Below, piece after piece: positions 18,124 through 27,269 of a DNA stretch of 64,000 nt. Every line of letters starts with the position of its first letter. Within the stretch, counting starts at the first letter, position 1. The position numbers were made by a program, and so were the translations under genes. The DNA comes from Gammaproteobacteria bacterium (GTDB taxonomy: Bacteria; Pseudomonadota; Gammaproteobacteria; DRLM01): assembly GCA_023266095.1 (NCBI GenBank), contig JAHFRV010000002.1, forward strand, positions 3,972 through 67,971, read 5' to 3'. The notes beneath the pieces are model-generated. The model was given only the letters and a program-made list of their open reading frames with translations, made no database searches and was not told the origin of the DNA.

Positions 18124-18621
18124 GGTCATTCCGGCGCGTTAGAACACTGTGAACAACGCGAGCCGCGCGAGCGAGGTAAATGCGAACAGTATTGCGCTGC
18201 CCTGGGCAGTCGATGGCGAGGCACCCATTAGCGGTGTTTTTCGACTTTGAAGGTTTACCTATTTTTATGGATTTTTTTGCGCTTCCACTCTGGTTTGCCG
18301 GGAAATTTCCTCAAGATTCGCACCACCATAATTCATGGCGATGGTTCAATGCATTACGGCTGTGCGTTTTTTGGTGTTCAAAAGGCCTAAAAATACCGGC
18401 TATTTACCATCCTCAGCGTGATATTGATTTACATTTCTGTCGCTTATGCCGACGACGACAGCTTTGGCGCGCCAATTGCTGTAACTACCGTGGAAAGCTG
18501 ATTATGGATCATGTCGAAGATTCATTATTTTTACACGGTGGTGTCACAAATACCGTTTATCGTTTGTCGCGTTGCTAGAATGATGTAGAAGGCAATGAGG
18601 TTTTCATTAGGAGATAGTGTC
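18124..18621. other. Intergenic region with a possible exported-peptide remnant
   Basis: About 500 bp without a convincing gene. One frame (GTG at 18418 to TGA at 18501) encodes a 27-residue peptide that is a signal sequence ending SVAYADDDSFGAP and then stops. The A-Y-A-DDD junction resembles the leader of the calcium-repeat protein at 13.2 kb. A longer 132-codon frame over the same stretch has biased, unprotein-like composition. Confidence 0.3.
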
Positions 18622-18909
18622 ATGAAATATTTTGAGTTGACGGAAAACGTCAGTGATGTTGAGCGTGTATTCCGGGTGTTGTTGGGAATAGGTTTTCTGG
18701 GTGCGACTTTACTGGGCCCCTTGTCTGAGCTGTACAGCACGATATTTCCGATGCTGGGCGCTTATTTCATATTGACGGCGATCATGAAGTGGGATCCGAT
18801 TGGTTATGCCATTCAAATTGTCTTGCGTACGCTGAATCAAATCGGCCTCAAGATATCATCCGCAGCTCCGCGCGCGCATCGTCGCGCGCATCGTATCAAA
18901 CCCATTTGA
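18622..18909 (+). CDS. DUF2892-type small membrane protein
   Basis: I chose the ATG at 18622 behind AGGAGATAG. The 95-residue protein starts MKYFELTENVSDVERVFRVL and has two hydrophobic segments (LLGIGFLGATLLGP, then FPMLGAYFILTAIMKWDP). The NVSxxERxxRxxLGxxxxG and AYxxLTAxxxWDPIGY-like pattern is that of DUF2892 inner-membrane proteins, often found with rhodanese or sulfide genes. The basic tail (APRAHRRAHRIK) is unusual. Function unknown. Confidence 0.75.
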   Translation: MKYFELTENVSDVERVFRVLLGIGFLGATLLGPLSELYSTIFPMLGAYFILTAIMKWDPIGYAIQIVLRTLNQIGLKISSAAPRAHRRAHRIKPI

Positions 18910-18980
18910 GAGAGCTATGATGACTATTGGGTAGTAAGCCCCGAACAAATTCTATTCGCGGTCTCGACGATTTCCCAGTT

Positions 18981-19076
18981 TGTAGGAGCGGCACCGTCTC
19001 TCTCCCCGCCCCCGTGTTTGGTACCCTCTCCCCCCTTACCCTGCTGATGCACGGGGGAAACAAGTGCCGCTCCTAC
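18981..19076. repeat. Inverted repeat with gtaggagcggcac arms
   Basis: Arms gtaggagcggcac (from 18982) and gtgccgctcctac (19064-19076) are perfect inverted copies about 70 bp apart, with a further cccccgtg/cacggggg pair inside. The GTAGGAGCGGC arm is a well-known dispersed palindromic-repeat type in gammaproteobacteria. The rest of the 400-bp gap (18910-19306) shows no gene. Confidence 0.7.
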
Positions 19077-19306
19077 CTTTTTAATTTCTGATCTCACTAC
19101 CGGTTACCACATATCATCAACTCTCGCCCTGGGCGCAGCGCGGTAACGTCGAATCGGTGGGTTGCCGGATGGAGCGTCTCGAACCTGGGGGCGAATCTTC
19201 TACGTGAGCATGGATGAGGCGATCTACCGCCAGCCTTGCATCTTCCTCGCCGCGCTTGACGGGCGAAACCGAGCAAGCCTTGGGCAGTAGATGCGCGGTA
19301 CTTGTC

Positions 19307-20647
19307 CTAACCCAGCTTAGCTGAAGCCGATTCGCGCAGGCGTGACCCAAGCCGTTTCAAGGTCGCGCTCAGGGGGCGATTCAGGCTGGCATGAAAATGT
19401 TTGATCAGCATAAGGTCCAAGTTTTTTTCTAGCTCGTCCTCGCCGGCGTCGTGGATGGCTTCATACAGAGGCCGTGCCAGTCCGGTAAATACCTCGAGTA
19501 GGTGGGGGTCGAAATGCGTGCCGCTATCTTGTTTCAATAGTTTCATCGCGTGATCATACTCAAACGGTTCCTTGTAAGGTCGGTTGGAAGTCAAGGCATC
19601 AAAGACGTCGGCGATGGCGAAGATGCGGGCATTGAGCGGGATCTGTTCGCCTTTGAGCTTTCGCATATAACCGCTGCCATCGTATTTTTCGTGGTGAAAT
19701 TCGATAATTTTGCGCGCCCCACGCAACCAGCCGGCCTCGCGCACGATGTCGATGCCTAGCAAGACATGCTCATGCATGCGATCCATCTCTTCCTCGTTTA
19801 AACGAGCCGGTTTGAGCAGGACAGTATCGCTGATGCCGATTTTTCCAACGTCGTGTAAAAATGCACCAGCGATGAGGTCGCGCATGGTCTCGCCCGCCAC
19901 GCCCACCGCTTCGCCGAGGTGAACGGCGTAGATGGTCACTCGGTAGTTGTGAGTATTGGTATCGTTGTCGCGTTTGGCAATGGCGCTGCCCAATACCGAC
20001 ATCAATTCCACATTACCCTTGAGTAGCTCCAAAGAGAGTAGATAGAGGTTTTTGTTAAGGCTGATGATGATGGGGTAGAGCGCTACGCTGACACAAAAAA
20101 TGACGGCCAGCACCAGTAACAAGGTGCCATATACTTGCGCTTTGATGTCGCGCAGCGTGGCGTCATCCACTTGGTACACACCTTCGAAGTAACCCAGCAC
20201 TGCCCCCGTCGTGGCGTGCAAGGGCACCAGCACTTGTAAATAAAGCCGCTCATCGAAGTAGAATTTTTCATATTGTTGCTCGCCGCGCAGAGGAAACTTA
20301 TGTTTGCGCCGGTCGAGCTCAGCCTCCATCGGTGCGCTCTGCGGGCGGTTCACGTGGACGATTAGGCTGTGATTGCGGTCGTATATTTCGGCAACCGAAA
20401 AGTGATTCTTGATCAGTTCAGCGGTTTTGGTCTGTAGGACAGCGATGTATTCGGGACTGGCATTGCTGATGGAGGTTGGCGATTCATCAACCAAGTCGGC
20501 CGATTCGCGTAAAGCCAAATCGAGTACGATCTGGTCAATCTTCTCCGTCTCCACATAGAGAACCACGCCGCCGATGGTGATGGACAGAAAAAACCAGGCC
20601 AGCACCAATCTCAATAGGACGATCTTGTGGATGTTCTTGTTTGCCAT
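19307..20647 (-). CDS. Membrane-anchored HD-GYP-type phosphodiesterase
   Basis: A 446-residue protein with membrane segments at about residues 10-30 and 170-200 bracketing a periplasmic sensor region, then a cytoplasmic HD-GYP domain (about 215-400). Visible are GAFLHDVGKIG (HD), EHVLLGIDIVREAGWLRGARKIIEFHHEKYDGSGYM, and ARIFAIADVFDALTSNRPYKEP. HD-GYP domains hydrolyse c-di-GMP. The name-giving motif reads GYM instead of GYP here; metal ligands appear intact. There is no adjacent cyclase. A copy of the 145-bp repeat lies just upstream of its start. Confidence 0.88.
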   Translation of the reverse strand: MANKNIHKIVLLRLVLAWFFLSITIGGVVLYVETEKIDQIVLDLALRESADLVDESPTSISNASPEYIAVLQTKTAELIKNHFSVAEIYDRNHSLIVHVNRPQSAPMEAELDRRKHKFPLRGEQQYEKFYFDERLYLQVLVPLHATTGAVLGYFEGVYQVDDATLRDIKAQVYGTLLLVLAVIFCVSVALYPIIISLNKNLYLLSLELLKGNVELMSVLGSAIAKRDNDTNTHNYRVTIYAVHLGEAVGVAGETMRDLIAGAFLHDVGKIGISDTVLLKPARLNEEEMDRMHEHVLLGIDIVREAGWLRGARKIIEFHHEKYDGSGYMRKLKGEQIPLNARIFAIADVFDALTSNRPYKEPFEYDHAMKLLKQDSGTHFDPHLLEVFTGLARPLYEAIHDAGEDELEKNLDLMLIKHFHASLNRPLSATLKRLGSRLRESASAKLG

Positions 20648-20702
20648 CGCATCTATGCCGTTTTAGGAATTCCTTTTCTTACGGGACAAACGCTAGGCTA
20701 AC

Positions 20703-20848
20703 CGCTGATTTATTCAGAGGTGCCTGTGGCACAGGGATGTGCTGCCCTTTTTAATGGCGGTTAGCCATTGAAACTGAAGGAAAGCGAAAATGACGGGTTT
20801 CGCTTGCGCGCTCTGAGCATTTCAGGATGGAATTATTCAGCGCTTCCC
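20703..20848 (-). repeat. 145-bp dispersed repeat, copy 2
   Basis: Inverted, diverged copy of the element at 6061-6203; its reverse complement starts ggaagcgctgaataattcca and ends cctctgaataaatcagcgg. It lies between the HD-GYP gene and the end of xerC. The two copies face each other 14.5 kb apart. Confidence 0.75.
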
Positions 20849-20957
20849 TCGATAGGCTAACGCAGGCTCGTTGCGAGTTCTACACAATATCGCCGCTTTT
20901 GGATTATTTGGTTAATGCGGGCGGTGGTATCCAACCCCAGGAGCAGGCATCTCTCGG

Positions 20958-21878
20958 TCATTTCTTTTTCTTCGCCCGCGGATGGGCGTTGTCGTAGACT
21001 TTGGCCAGGTGTTGAAAATCCAGATGGGTGTAGATTTGCGTGGTGGCGATGTCGGCGTGGCCCAGCAATTCCTGCACGGCGCGCAGATCGCCGCTGGATT
21101 CCAGTACGTGACTGGCGCAGGAGTGGCGTAGCAAATGCGGGTGCAGCGGCGTATCCAGTCCTTGTTTCACTCCCCAAAAACGCAGGCGTTGCTGTACGGC
21201 GCGGGCCGAGATTCGGCCGCCGCGCCGATTGACGAACAGTGCGTTTTCATCGAGAACGGCGAGACTGCCGCGTGTTTTCAGCCAGTTTTTGAGTACGGCG
21301 CGGGCGCGGCGGCCCACCGGCACGACCCGGGTCTTGTCGCCTTTGCCGATGACGCGCACGGTGTCGTCATTGAGGTCGAGATCGGGTAGGTCGAGACTGA
21401 CGAGTTCGGCGAGGCGCAAGCCCGACGAATACAGCAACTCCATCATGGCGTGATCGCGTTGCGCCAAACTCGCTGTTCGTTCATCGGTGTCGGGCTGGTC
21501 CAGGAGACGGCTGACTTGATCCACGTCGAGCGCCTTGGGTAATCGGCGCGGCGATTTGGGCGCGCGCAGACCGGCCGCCGGATTGGCGGCCACCAGTTTT
21601 TCGCGCAATAAATACCGGTAAAACGACCGTAGTGCGGAGAGCCGCCGTTGCAGGCTACGGCCACCGAGGCCAGCGCGATGCTGGGCGGCGACGAAGGCAC
21701 GCAGGAGGTGCGCATCGACCTGCGGCCAAGTTGCGATGTGTTGCTGGTCGAGGAAATTTTGGGCGGCGAGTAGATCGCGCCGGTAATTGCTGAGGGTGTG
21801 CGGCGAAAGGCGACGCTCGATCTCCAGATGGTGAAGAAAGTCGCCGATGCGGCGCGTCTCCGTGTCGTCCATTATCAT
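20958..21878 (-). CDS. xerC: Tyrosine recombinase XerC
   Basis: Site-specific recombinase that with XerD resolves chromosome dimers at dif. 306 residues; the N-terminal SAM-like domain starts FLHHLEIERRLSPHTLSNYRRDL. Catalytic residues are visible in order: Arg in SSGLRLAEL, Lys in GKGDKTR, HxxR in HLLRHSCASH, His in LLGHADIATTQIYTH, and the nucleophile Tyr in IYTH. The start overlaps the DUF484 stop (ATGA); a second ATG six bases later (21872) is also possible. Position after dapF and DUF484 is the conserved gammaproteobacterial arrangement and supports XerC over a phage integrase. The tail ends in KKKK. Confidence 0.95.
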   Translation of the reverse strand: MIMDDTETRRIGDFLHHLEIERRLSPHTLSNYRRDLLAAQNFLDQQHIATWPQVDAHLLRAFVAAQHRAGLGGRSLQRRLSALRSFYRYLLREKLVAANPAAGLRAPKSPRRLPKALDVDQVSRLLDQPDTDERTASLAQRDHAMMELLYSSGLRLAELVSLDLPDLDLNDDTVRVIGKGDKTRVVPVGRRARAVLKNWLKTRGSLAVLDENALFVNRRGGRISARAVQQRLRFWGVKQGLDTPLHPHLLRHSCASHVLESSGDLRAVQELLGHADIATTQIYTHLDFQHLAKVYDNAHPRAKKKK

Positions 21879-22624
21879 CTTAGCGCGGGCAGGTAGCGTG
21901 CGACGGCGCGGCCGATCAGGTCGCCGAGGTGACTCAAAAACAGCGTGCCCATGCCGGCGTGATAACGTTTGGCGTCGCGGCTGCCGATGCCGAGTATGCC
22001 GAAGCGTGCCGGTTTACCTGTGCTGCCGGGCGCGTTGAGCGCTACTACCACCGCCGAGCCGATCTGCGCGGCCGGATCATGCTGCTGATCTTCGAACAAG
22101 GCATTGAATTGAGCGCGCCGCAGATGTCCGCACAGCGGTTTGCCGGTGGTGAGCAGGCCGCCAAAACTGGCGTCGAGTTGTTCGGCGGGCAGGGACCGCA
22201 GGCGTAGCAAGCCCGATTCGTCGTGATCCGGCAGACGCGGGGTTCTGCCGAACAAACACAGCACCAGTGCGTCGGCGCGAAAATCTTCGTGCAGACTGTT
22301 GGCCAGCACCCGCAAGGTGGTGTTGAGATCCTTGGCTTCGAGCAGGGCGAGGGTGAGCTGCTGCACCCGCTGATTGAGGCGGTCGTTGTCACGCGCCACA
22401 TGCACCAGCGCCTGCAATTGGCGTTTGATGTCCTGATTTTGCTCGCGCAACACGGTGACTTGCCGTTCGATGAGGGAGACCGCACCGTGGGACTGATGCG
22501 GCACGTGGATATCCGCCAGCAGGCCGGTGTGGGTGTTGAAGAAGTCGGGATGGTTGCGCAGATAGTCGACGACACTGTGGTCTTGCAGGGTGTCGGGGCT
22601 GATGCCGTGTTGCCGCGTACTCAT
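21875..22624 (-). CDS. DUF484 family protein (GAF-like)
   Basis: I chose the ATG at 22624, which overlaps the dapF stop (ATGA) and has AGGA upstream; it gives 249 residues starting [15 protein letters not shown]. Family marks are [29 protein letters not shown], a coiled-coil-like helix (residues 55-110) and a GAF-like C-terminal domain. Between dapF and xerC is its conserved place; function is not established. Confidence 0.88.
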   Translation of the reverse strand: MSTRQHGISPDTLQDHSVVDYLRNHPDFFNTHTGLLADIHVPHQSHGAVSLIERQVTVLREQNQDIKRQLQALVHVARDNDRLNQRVQQLTLALLEAKDLNTTLRVLANSLHEDFRADALVLCLFGRTPRLPDHDESGLLRLRSLPAEQLDASFGGLLTTGKPLCGHLRRAQFNALFEDQQHDPAAQIGSAVVVALNAPGSTGKPARFGILGIGSRDAKRYHAGMGTLFLSHLGDLIGRAVARYLPALR

Positions 22625-23451
22625 AGTTCTATCCTGCCTTCGAAGACCCGTTCGGCGGGTCCGGTCATCCAAACGGGATTGTCGTCCCCTTCCCAGTGTA
22701 TGGTCAAGCTGCCGCCGGGCAAGTCCACGCTGACGGTATTGTCCAGCACGCCCCAGCGCCGTCCCACCGCCACCGCCGCGCAGGCGCCGGTGCCGCAGGC
22801 CAGGGTTTCACCCGCGCCGCGTTCGTACACCCGCAGGCGGATGTGCCGTGGCGACACCACTTCCATGAATCCCGCATTGACCCGCTTAGGGAAGCGCGGA
22901 TGGTTTTCGATGAGGGGGCCGAGTTCGGCCACCGGCGCGTCGCGCACACTGTCTACCCGCAGCACGGCGTGGGGATTGCCCATGGAGACCGCCCCCAGGC
23001 TGAGGCGCTGGCCGGCGATGTCGAGCTCGTAGTGCGTGGCCGCGGCCGCGGCGATAAACGGGATGTCGGCCGGGTTGAAGCGCGGCGCGCCCATGTCCAC
23101 CGTGACGCGGCCGTCGGCCTCGAGGCGGGGACGGATGATGCCGCCGGCGGTTTCCACCACGATTTCGTTTTTGTCGGTGAGACCGCGCTCGCGCACGTAG
23201 CGGACGAAACAGCGGGCGCCGTTGCCGCATTGTTCCACTTCGCCGCCATCGGCGTTGAAGATGCGGTAATGGAAATCGGTACCCGGCGTGCGCGGCGCCT
23301 GCACCAGCAGGACCTGATCGCAGCCCACGCCGAAATGGCGGTCGGCCAGGTGTTGAATTTGTTGGGGACTGAGGCGTAACGGGCGGGCCGTGGCGTCGAT
23401 CACCACGAAGTCGTTGCCGAGGCCTTGCATTTTGGTAAATTCGATGAGCAT
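22621..23451 (-). CDS. dapF: Diaminopimelate epimerase
   Basis: Converts LL- to meso-diaminopimelate for lysine and peptidoglycan synthesis. 276 residues. Visible: [12 protein letters not shown] at the N-terminus, first catalytic Cys in [13 protein letters not shown] (about residues 73-85), MGNPHAV, and second catalytic Cys in [12 protein letters not shown] (about 214-225). First gene of the overlapping dapF-DUF484-xerC operon. Confidence 0.96.
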   Translation of the reverse strand: MLIEFTKMQGLGNDFVVIDATARPLRLSPQQIQHLADRHFGVGCDQVLLVQAPRTPGTDFHYRIFNADGGEVEQCGNGARCFVRYVRERGLTDKNEIVVETAGGIIRPRLEADGRVTVDMGAPRFNPADIPFIAAAAATHYELDIAGQRLSLGAVSMGNPHAVLRVDSVRDAPVAELGPLIENHPRFPKRVNAGFMEVVSPRHIRLRVYERGAGETLACGTGACAAVAVGRRWGVLDNTVSVDLPGGSLTIHWEGDDNPVWMTGPAERVFEGRIEL

Positions 23452-23564
23452 GTTCGCCGTGACTGGCTTCCCCGTCGCTGGCCGCGCCCTTGGTGGTGGG
23501 CGTTTTATATTGACCGGCAGTCTAACAGGGCCGTATCGGACGCACCAGCCGGCAAGGGTATGCC

Positions 23565-24470
23565 TTACTCGGGCGGCGCGGGGACGCGCACCACCGTGCC
23601 GGCCTGTGACTGGGGTTGCAGTGTGATATGGTCGATGCCGAAACGGTCGTCGATCATAAGTTGCAAGCGCGCGAGGGTGCTGTCCCAGTTTTCCATGCTG
23701 GGGATATTGACGTGGGCGGAGAGCACCACCCGCCCGGAGGAGAGGGTCCAGATGTGCAGGTCATGCACCGAGCTGACGCCTTCGACGCCGGCCATGGCCC
23801 GCCCCACCTCGCGCAGGTCGAGATAGGACGGCACGCCTTCCATGATGATATGCAACACCTCGCGCAGCAGGCGCGCCGCGGAGTAGAGGATCAAGGCGCA
23901 GATGAACAGTGAGAGCAGCGGATCAATGGGCAGCCAGCCGGTGTAATAAATCACGATGCCGGAGATCAGTGCGGCGACCGAGGCCAGGGTGTCACCCAGC
24001 ACATGCAGCAACGCGGCGCGGCTATTGACGGTGCGTTCGCCGCGGCTCAGCACCCATGCCACCAGAAGGTTGATGAACAGGCCGACGAGGGCGATGATCA
24101 TCACCGCCCCGCCCGCCACCGCCACCGGTTGCCGCAACCGGGTAATGGCGGCGCCGACGATGAACGCGATTACCGTCACCATGAAGACGCTGTTGATCAA
24201 CGCCGCCACCACCTCGGCGCGGCCGAGACCGTAAGAGTGGCGCGCCGAAGGCGGCCGTTTGGCGATGTGCGCCGCCAGCGCCGCCAAACCCAGGGCGGTG
24301 GCATCGGACACCATATGGCCCGCATCGCCCAGCAGCGCCAGCGACTGCGCCCACCAGCCGCCCAGCGCCTCGAACAAGGCGAAACACAAAGTGAGCACTA
24401 CACCCCACAGCAGACTATTGCCGCCAGCATGCGGGTGATCGTGATCATGATGGTGAGCGTGATCGTGCAT
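23565..24470 (-). CDS. Cation diffusion facilitator (Zn/Cd/Co efflux, CzcD type)
   Basis: A 301-residue inner-membrane metal/proton antiporter. The N-terminus is His-rich ([16 protein letters not shown]) and six membrane segments follow. The CDF metal-site pattern is seen in [11 protein letters not shown] (segment 2) and [12 protein letters not shown] (segment 5). The C-terminal cytoplasmic domain (about 215-301) contains [19 protein letters not shown], as in CzcD/ZitB proteins. Zinc is the most likely substrate for this pattern, by inference. It is divergent from the DksA-type gene. Confidence 0.92.
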   Translation of the reverse strand: MHDHAHHHDHDHPHAGGNSLLWGVVLTLCFALFEALGGWWAQSLALLGDAGHMVSDATALGLAALAAHIAKRPPSARHSYGLGRAEVVAALINSVFMVTVIAFIVGAAITRLRQPVAVAGGAVMIIALVGLFINLLVAWVLSRGERTVNSRAALLHVLGDTLASVAALISGIVIYYTGWLPIDPLLSLFICALILYSAARLLREVLHIIMEGVPSYLDLREVGRAMAGVEGVSSVHDLHIWTLSSGRVVLSAHVNIPSMENWDSTLARLQLMIDDRFGIDHITLQPQSQAGTVVRVPAPPE

Positions 24471-24612
24471 GGCTAAATCTTATGAACAATAACGCCCAGC
24501 CACAAGTGCGGCAACGATTGCAATTGCCGGGGGCCGGCGCATAATCGAAACAAGGCCGGTATTTTTCGATATGGCGGATTTCATAAACTACACATCTTAA
24601 GGAGTGCGGGTC

Positions 24613-25008
24613 ATGACCGAATTAAGCTCCACTCAAATCAATCAATTTCAAGAGCAACTGGAAAGGCATCAAGCACGCGTGCGTGAGGATATCCGCGCCG
24701 AGTTGCTCGCCGCCGATGAGCAGTCTTACAGTGAACTCGCCGGCCGGGTGCATGACAGCGGCGAGGAAGCGGTGGCCGGTTTGTTGGCCGATCTCAATAT
24801 CAGCCGCATCGACCGCCAGGTGCAGGAGCTGGGCCGCATCGAGCGGGCGCTGATCCGCATCAGAACCGGCCGCTACGATGTCTGCGGTGATTGCGGTGGC
24901 GAGATCGGTTTCGAGCGGTTGAGCAGCTATCCGGAGGCCGAGCGATGCGTAAGCTGTCAGACGCAGCGCGAACGCGTCTTTGCCCACGAGGGCACGCCCA
25001 GCTTATAA
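24613..25008 (+). CDS. DksA/TraR-type zinc-finger protein
   Basis: I chose the ATG at 24613, giving MTELSSTQINQFQEQL; a GTG at 24604 is the only earlier option and sits within the ribosome site. 131 residues: an N-terminal helical coiled-coil part and the C4 finger CGDCGGEIGFERLSSYPEA followed by CVSCQ. This is the short DksA-like class, which binds the RNA polymerase secondary channel. The acidic coiled-coil-tip Asp pair of DksA is not clear here, so activity on stringent promoters is uncertain. Confidence 0.88.
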   Translation: MTELSSTQINQFQEQLERHQARVREDIRAELLAADEQSYSELAGRVHDSGEEAVAGLLADLNISRIDRQVQELGRIERALIRIRTGRYDVCGDCGGEIGFERLSSYPEAERCVSCQTQRERVFAHEGTPSL

Positions 25009-25257
25009 GTCGCAATCAGGCTAGTGTTGGACAGTGCGGTGCTGGCTGTCGTCGTAATGACAAACTTTTACATCTTGCGACACGTCCGTGATTCGCGCGA
25101 TGCGGGCACAGGTATAGAGTGATCCTCAAGCGAATGAGGCGGTCCGCCATACTGTCACAAACTAGGTGAGCCGACTTAAACGTGAGGCGTCTGAGGGACG
25201 GCCCAGTTGCCAAGACGCCGATTTATGACTACTTACATTTTTAGGAGATGAAAGCAT

Positions 25258-25497
25258 ATGAAGAAGTTGATTGCCTTGAGCGCGGTTGCCGCTCTGATGT
25301 CCGGTTTGTCGGTGGCTTCCTTTGCCGCCGAGAAGACCCATGAAGAGATGTGCAAAGCGCAAGCAGCCCAGAAGCACGTCAGTGCGGACAAGCTGGACGC
25401 CTTCGTGAAGGCCTGCGTCGAGAAGCATGCCAAGAGTGGAATGAACGCCCCCGCCGGTGCGCCTGCCGCTCCGACCGCTCCCCCGGTCGCCAAGTAA
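25258..25497 (+). CDS. Small exported protein, PsiF-like repeat
   Basis: 79 residues: a signal peptide (MKKLIALSAVAALMSGLSV, cleavage near SFA-AE), then one Cys-containing repeat, EEMCKAQAAQKHVSADKLD to AFVKACVEK, resembling the PsiF repeat (paired Cys about 23 residues apart, A and K pattern), and a Pro/Ala-rich tail. The ribosome site TTAGGAGATG is strong and a terminator follows directly, so it is a compact single-gene unit and could be well expressed. Function unknown. Confidence 0.72.
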   Translation: MKKLIALSAVAALMSGLSVASFAAEKTHEEMCKAQAAQKHVSADKLDAFVKACVEKHAKSGMNAPAGAPAAPTAPPVAK

Positions 25498-25521
25498 TAC
25501 GCCTGTTGTTCCAGGCAACGA

Positions 25522-25545
25522 CCCCGCCGCAAGGCGGGGTTTTTA
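25522..25545 (+). terminator. Rho-independent terminator
   Basis: Stem ccccgcc / ggcgggg with GCAA tetraloop followed by TTTTTAT, 25 bp after the PsiF-like gene stop. Confidence 0.9.
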
Positions 25546-25686
25546 TTTGTACGCTACGCGTGGCTTGCCCCATTCTGTGCGCCTGGCTAGGATGATCAGA
25601 GTAAGAGAGTGTGCTTCGCATTACCGTTCGCACTGGTGATGGATGAACGCCATTCTGCCGCAGCGCCTTCGGGAGCAACGATACCC

Positions 25687-27264
25687 ATGGAAGATCTGGT
25701 CGATAAGCCTGCGTCCGCGTCCCGCGGTCGAGGTGCGCGTTGGACGGGTCTGCACAGCCGAGCGTCGCTTATGTTGCTGGCGGTATTATTGGTGGTCATA
25801 CTCGCCCTCGCCGCGCTGACCATTAAATGGGCGCAGGTCCAGCGCGCGATACTCGAAGATACCATAAGGGGGTCGCAGGCACAGGCCATCGCCTTATTGG
25901 CCAATCGCATTGAACAAAGCCTGTTGTCTGCGCTGCGCACACCGTTTTTGGCCTTGAAGAATATTCCGCCTTTGTCGGTGGAGGCGCAGCGCTTGGCCTT
26001 GACCAAAGAAGTCTTCCCAGAAGTGGAGCAGGTCTTATTTCTCGACGCCCAAATGCAGTTGCATAGCAGTTTTCCGCCGGCGCTCACGGAACAACAGCGT
26101 CAGCTCAATCGCTGGCTGGCGCAACGCACCCGCTTGGAAGGGATAGATACCGAGGCCGGCGATTTTATCCTGCATACTTTCGTGGAGACCATCGATAGGC
26201 AAACGTCTTTGTTTGCTGTGCAACGGGTAAGCGAGATGGATCGCTCGGCGGGCTGGATATTGATCCGCTACAATCTTACCGTATTGAATCGACGCTTGAT
26301 CGCGCCCTTGCTGACCGAGTTTACTGCCAAGCAGGGCGGCGTCGTGCAGTTGCAGGACAACGAATCCACTTGGGATGATGAGGCACTCAATTGGCCGGTG
26401 GGCCGGGTCTTGCCGGGCTGGATGCTGATGTTCAAACCCTCGCCACAAGGCGAGGCGCAGCGTCTGAGCCGCGAGCGCACCTTGCTATGGGCCGTGGCCG
26501 CCGGCGTGATGGTGACGCTGTTGATGGCCACCTTCGCGGTGTGGCGCGAGCTGCGTCGCGAGCACGCGCTGGTCGATCTCCGCAATCGTTTCATCGCCAA
26601 TGTCTCCCATGAGTTGAAGACGCCACTGGCCTTGATACGCATGTACGCTGAAACGCTTTATCTGCACCGAGTGACCAACGCTGAACGTGTCCATGAATAT
26701 CTCGGCGTACTGTTGCATGAGAGCGAGCGTTTGACACAGATGATCAACACCGTGCTGGATTTTTCGCGATTGAGCCAGGGCATGCCGATTTACCGGCTCA
26801 CCGATACCGATTTGCACGCTACCGTGCACGAGGTGCTAGACAGTTACCGCTGGCGCGTGGAAGATCAAGGTTTGCAGCTGGAAGTGGCGCTGGACGACGC
26901 CGTACCCGCGGTGGCGCATGATCGTTACGGAGTGACACAAATCTTGCTTAATCTAATCGACAATTCGTTGAAATACGGCGCCGGCGGCGGTGTGGTGCGG
27001 GTGAGTCTACGGACGCGCCGGGACGGCGTGGAATTGGCGGTTTCCGATCGCGGCCCGGGTGTTCCAGAGGAGGAATGGGAGCGTCTGCGTAAACCGTTTG
27101 AACGGGGCGGCGACGCCGATCCGGCCAGCGGTAGCGGTCTGGGACTGGCTCTGGTGGATGAAATCGCCAAGATTCATCGCGCCTCGTTTAAGCTGGCGAC
27201 TGCCGCTCAGGGCGTCGGTGTGCGGGCGACGGTTATTTTTCCCCTGCACACCGTCCAGGACTGA
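25687..27264 (+). CDS. Sensor histidine kinase
   Basis: I chose the ATG at 25687 (GGGAG upstream); starts at 25609 and 25639 are also open. About 525 residues: membrane segment 1 (LLAVLLVVILALAALTI), an extracytoplasmic domain of about 220 residues, membrane segment 2 (LLWAVAAGVMVTLLMATFAVW), then a HisKA domain with phospho-acceptor His in NVSHELKTPLALI, N box NLIDNSLKYG, DRGPGVPEEE and GSGLGLALVDE. There is no HAMP in the usual sense. It is followed 5 bases later by its response regulator. The stimulus is unknown. Confidence 0.9.
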   Translation: MEDLVDKPASASRGRGARWTGLHSRASLMLLAVLLVVILALAALTIKWAQVQRAILEDTIRGSQAQAIALLANRIEQSLLSALRTPFLALKNIPPLSVEAQRLALTKEVFPEVEQVLFLDAQMQLHSSFPPALTEQQRQLNRWLAQRTRLEGIDTEAGDFILHTFVETIDRQTSLFAVQRVSEMDRSAGWILIRYNLTVLNRRLIAPLLTEFTAKQGGVVQLQDNESTWDDEALNWPVGRVLPGWMLMFKPSPQGEAQRLSRERTLLWAVAAGVMVTLLMATFAVWRELRREHALVDLRNRFIANVSHELKTPLALIRMYAETLYLHRVTNAERVHEYLGVLLHESERLTQMINTVLDFSRLSQGMPIYRLTDTDLHATVHEVLDSYRWRVEDQGLQLEVALDDAVPAVAHDRYGVTQILLNLIDNSLKYGAGGGVVRVSLRTRRDGVELAVSDRGPGVPEEEWERLRKPFERGGDADPASGSGLGLALVDEIAKIHRASFKLATAAQGVGVRATVIFPLHTVQD

Positions 27265-27269
27265 CGACG

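Noticed and set aside
18180-18578. 132-codon plus-strand frame rich in Phe, Trp and His
   Set aside because: No family resemblance and no ribosome site; overlaps a better, shorter leader-like frame.
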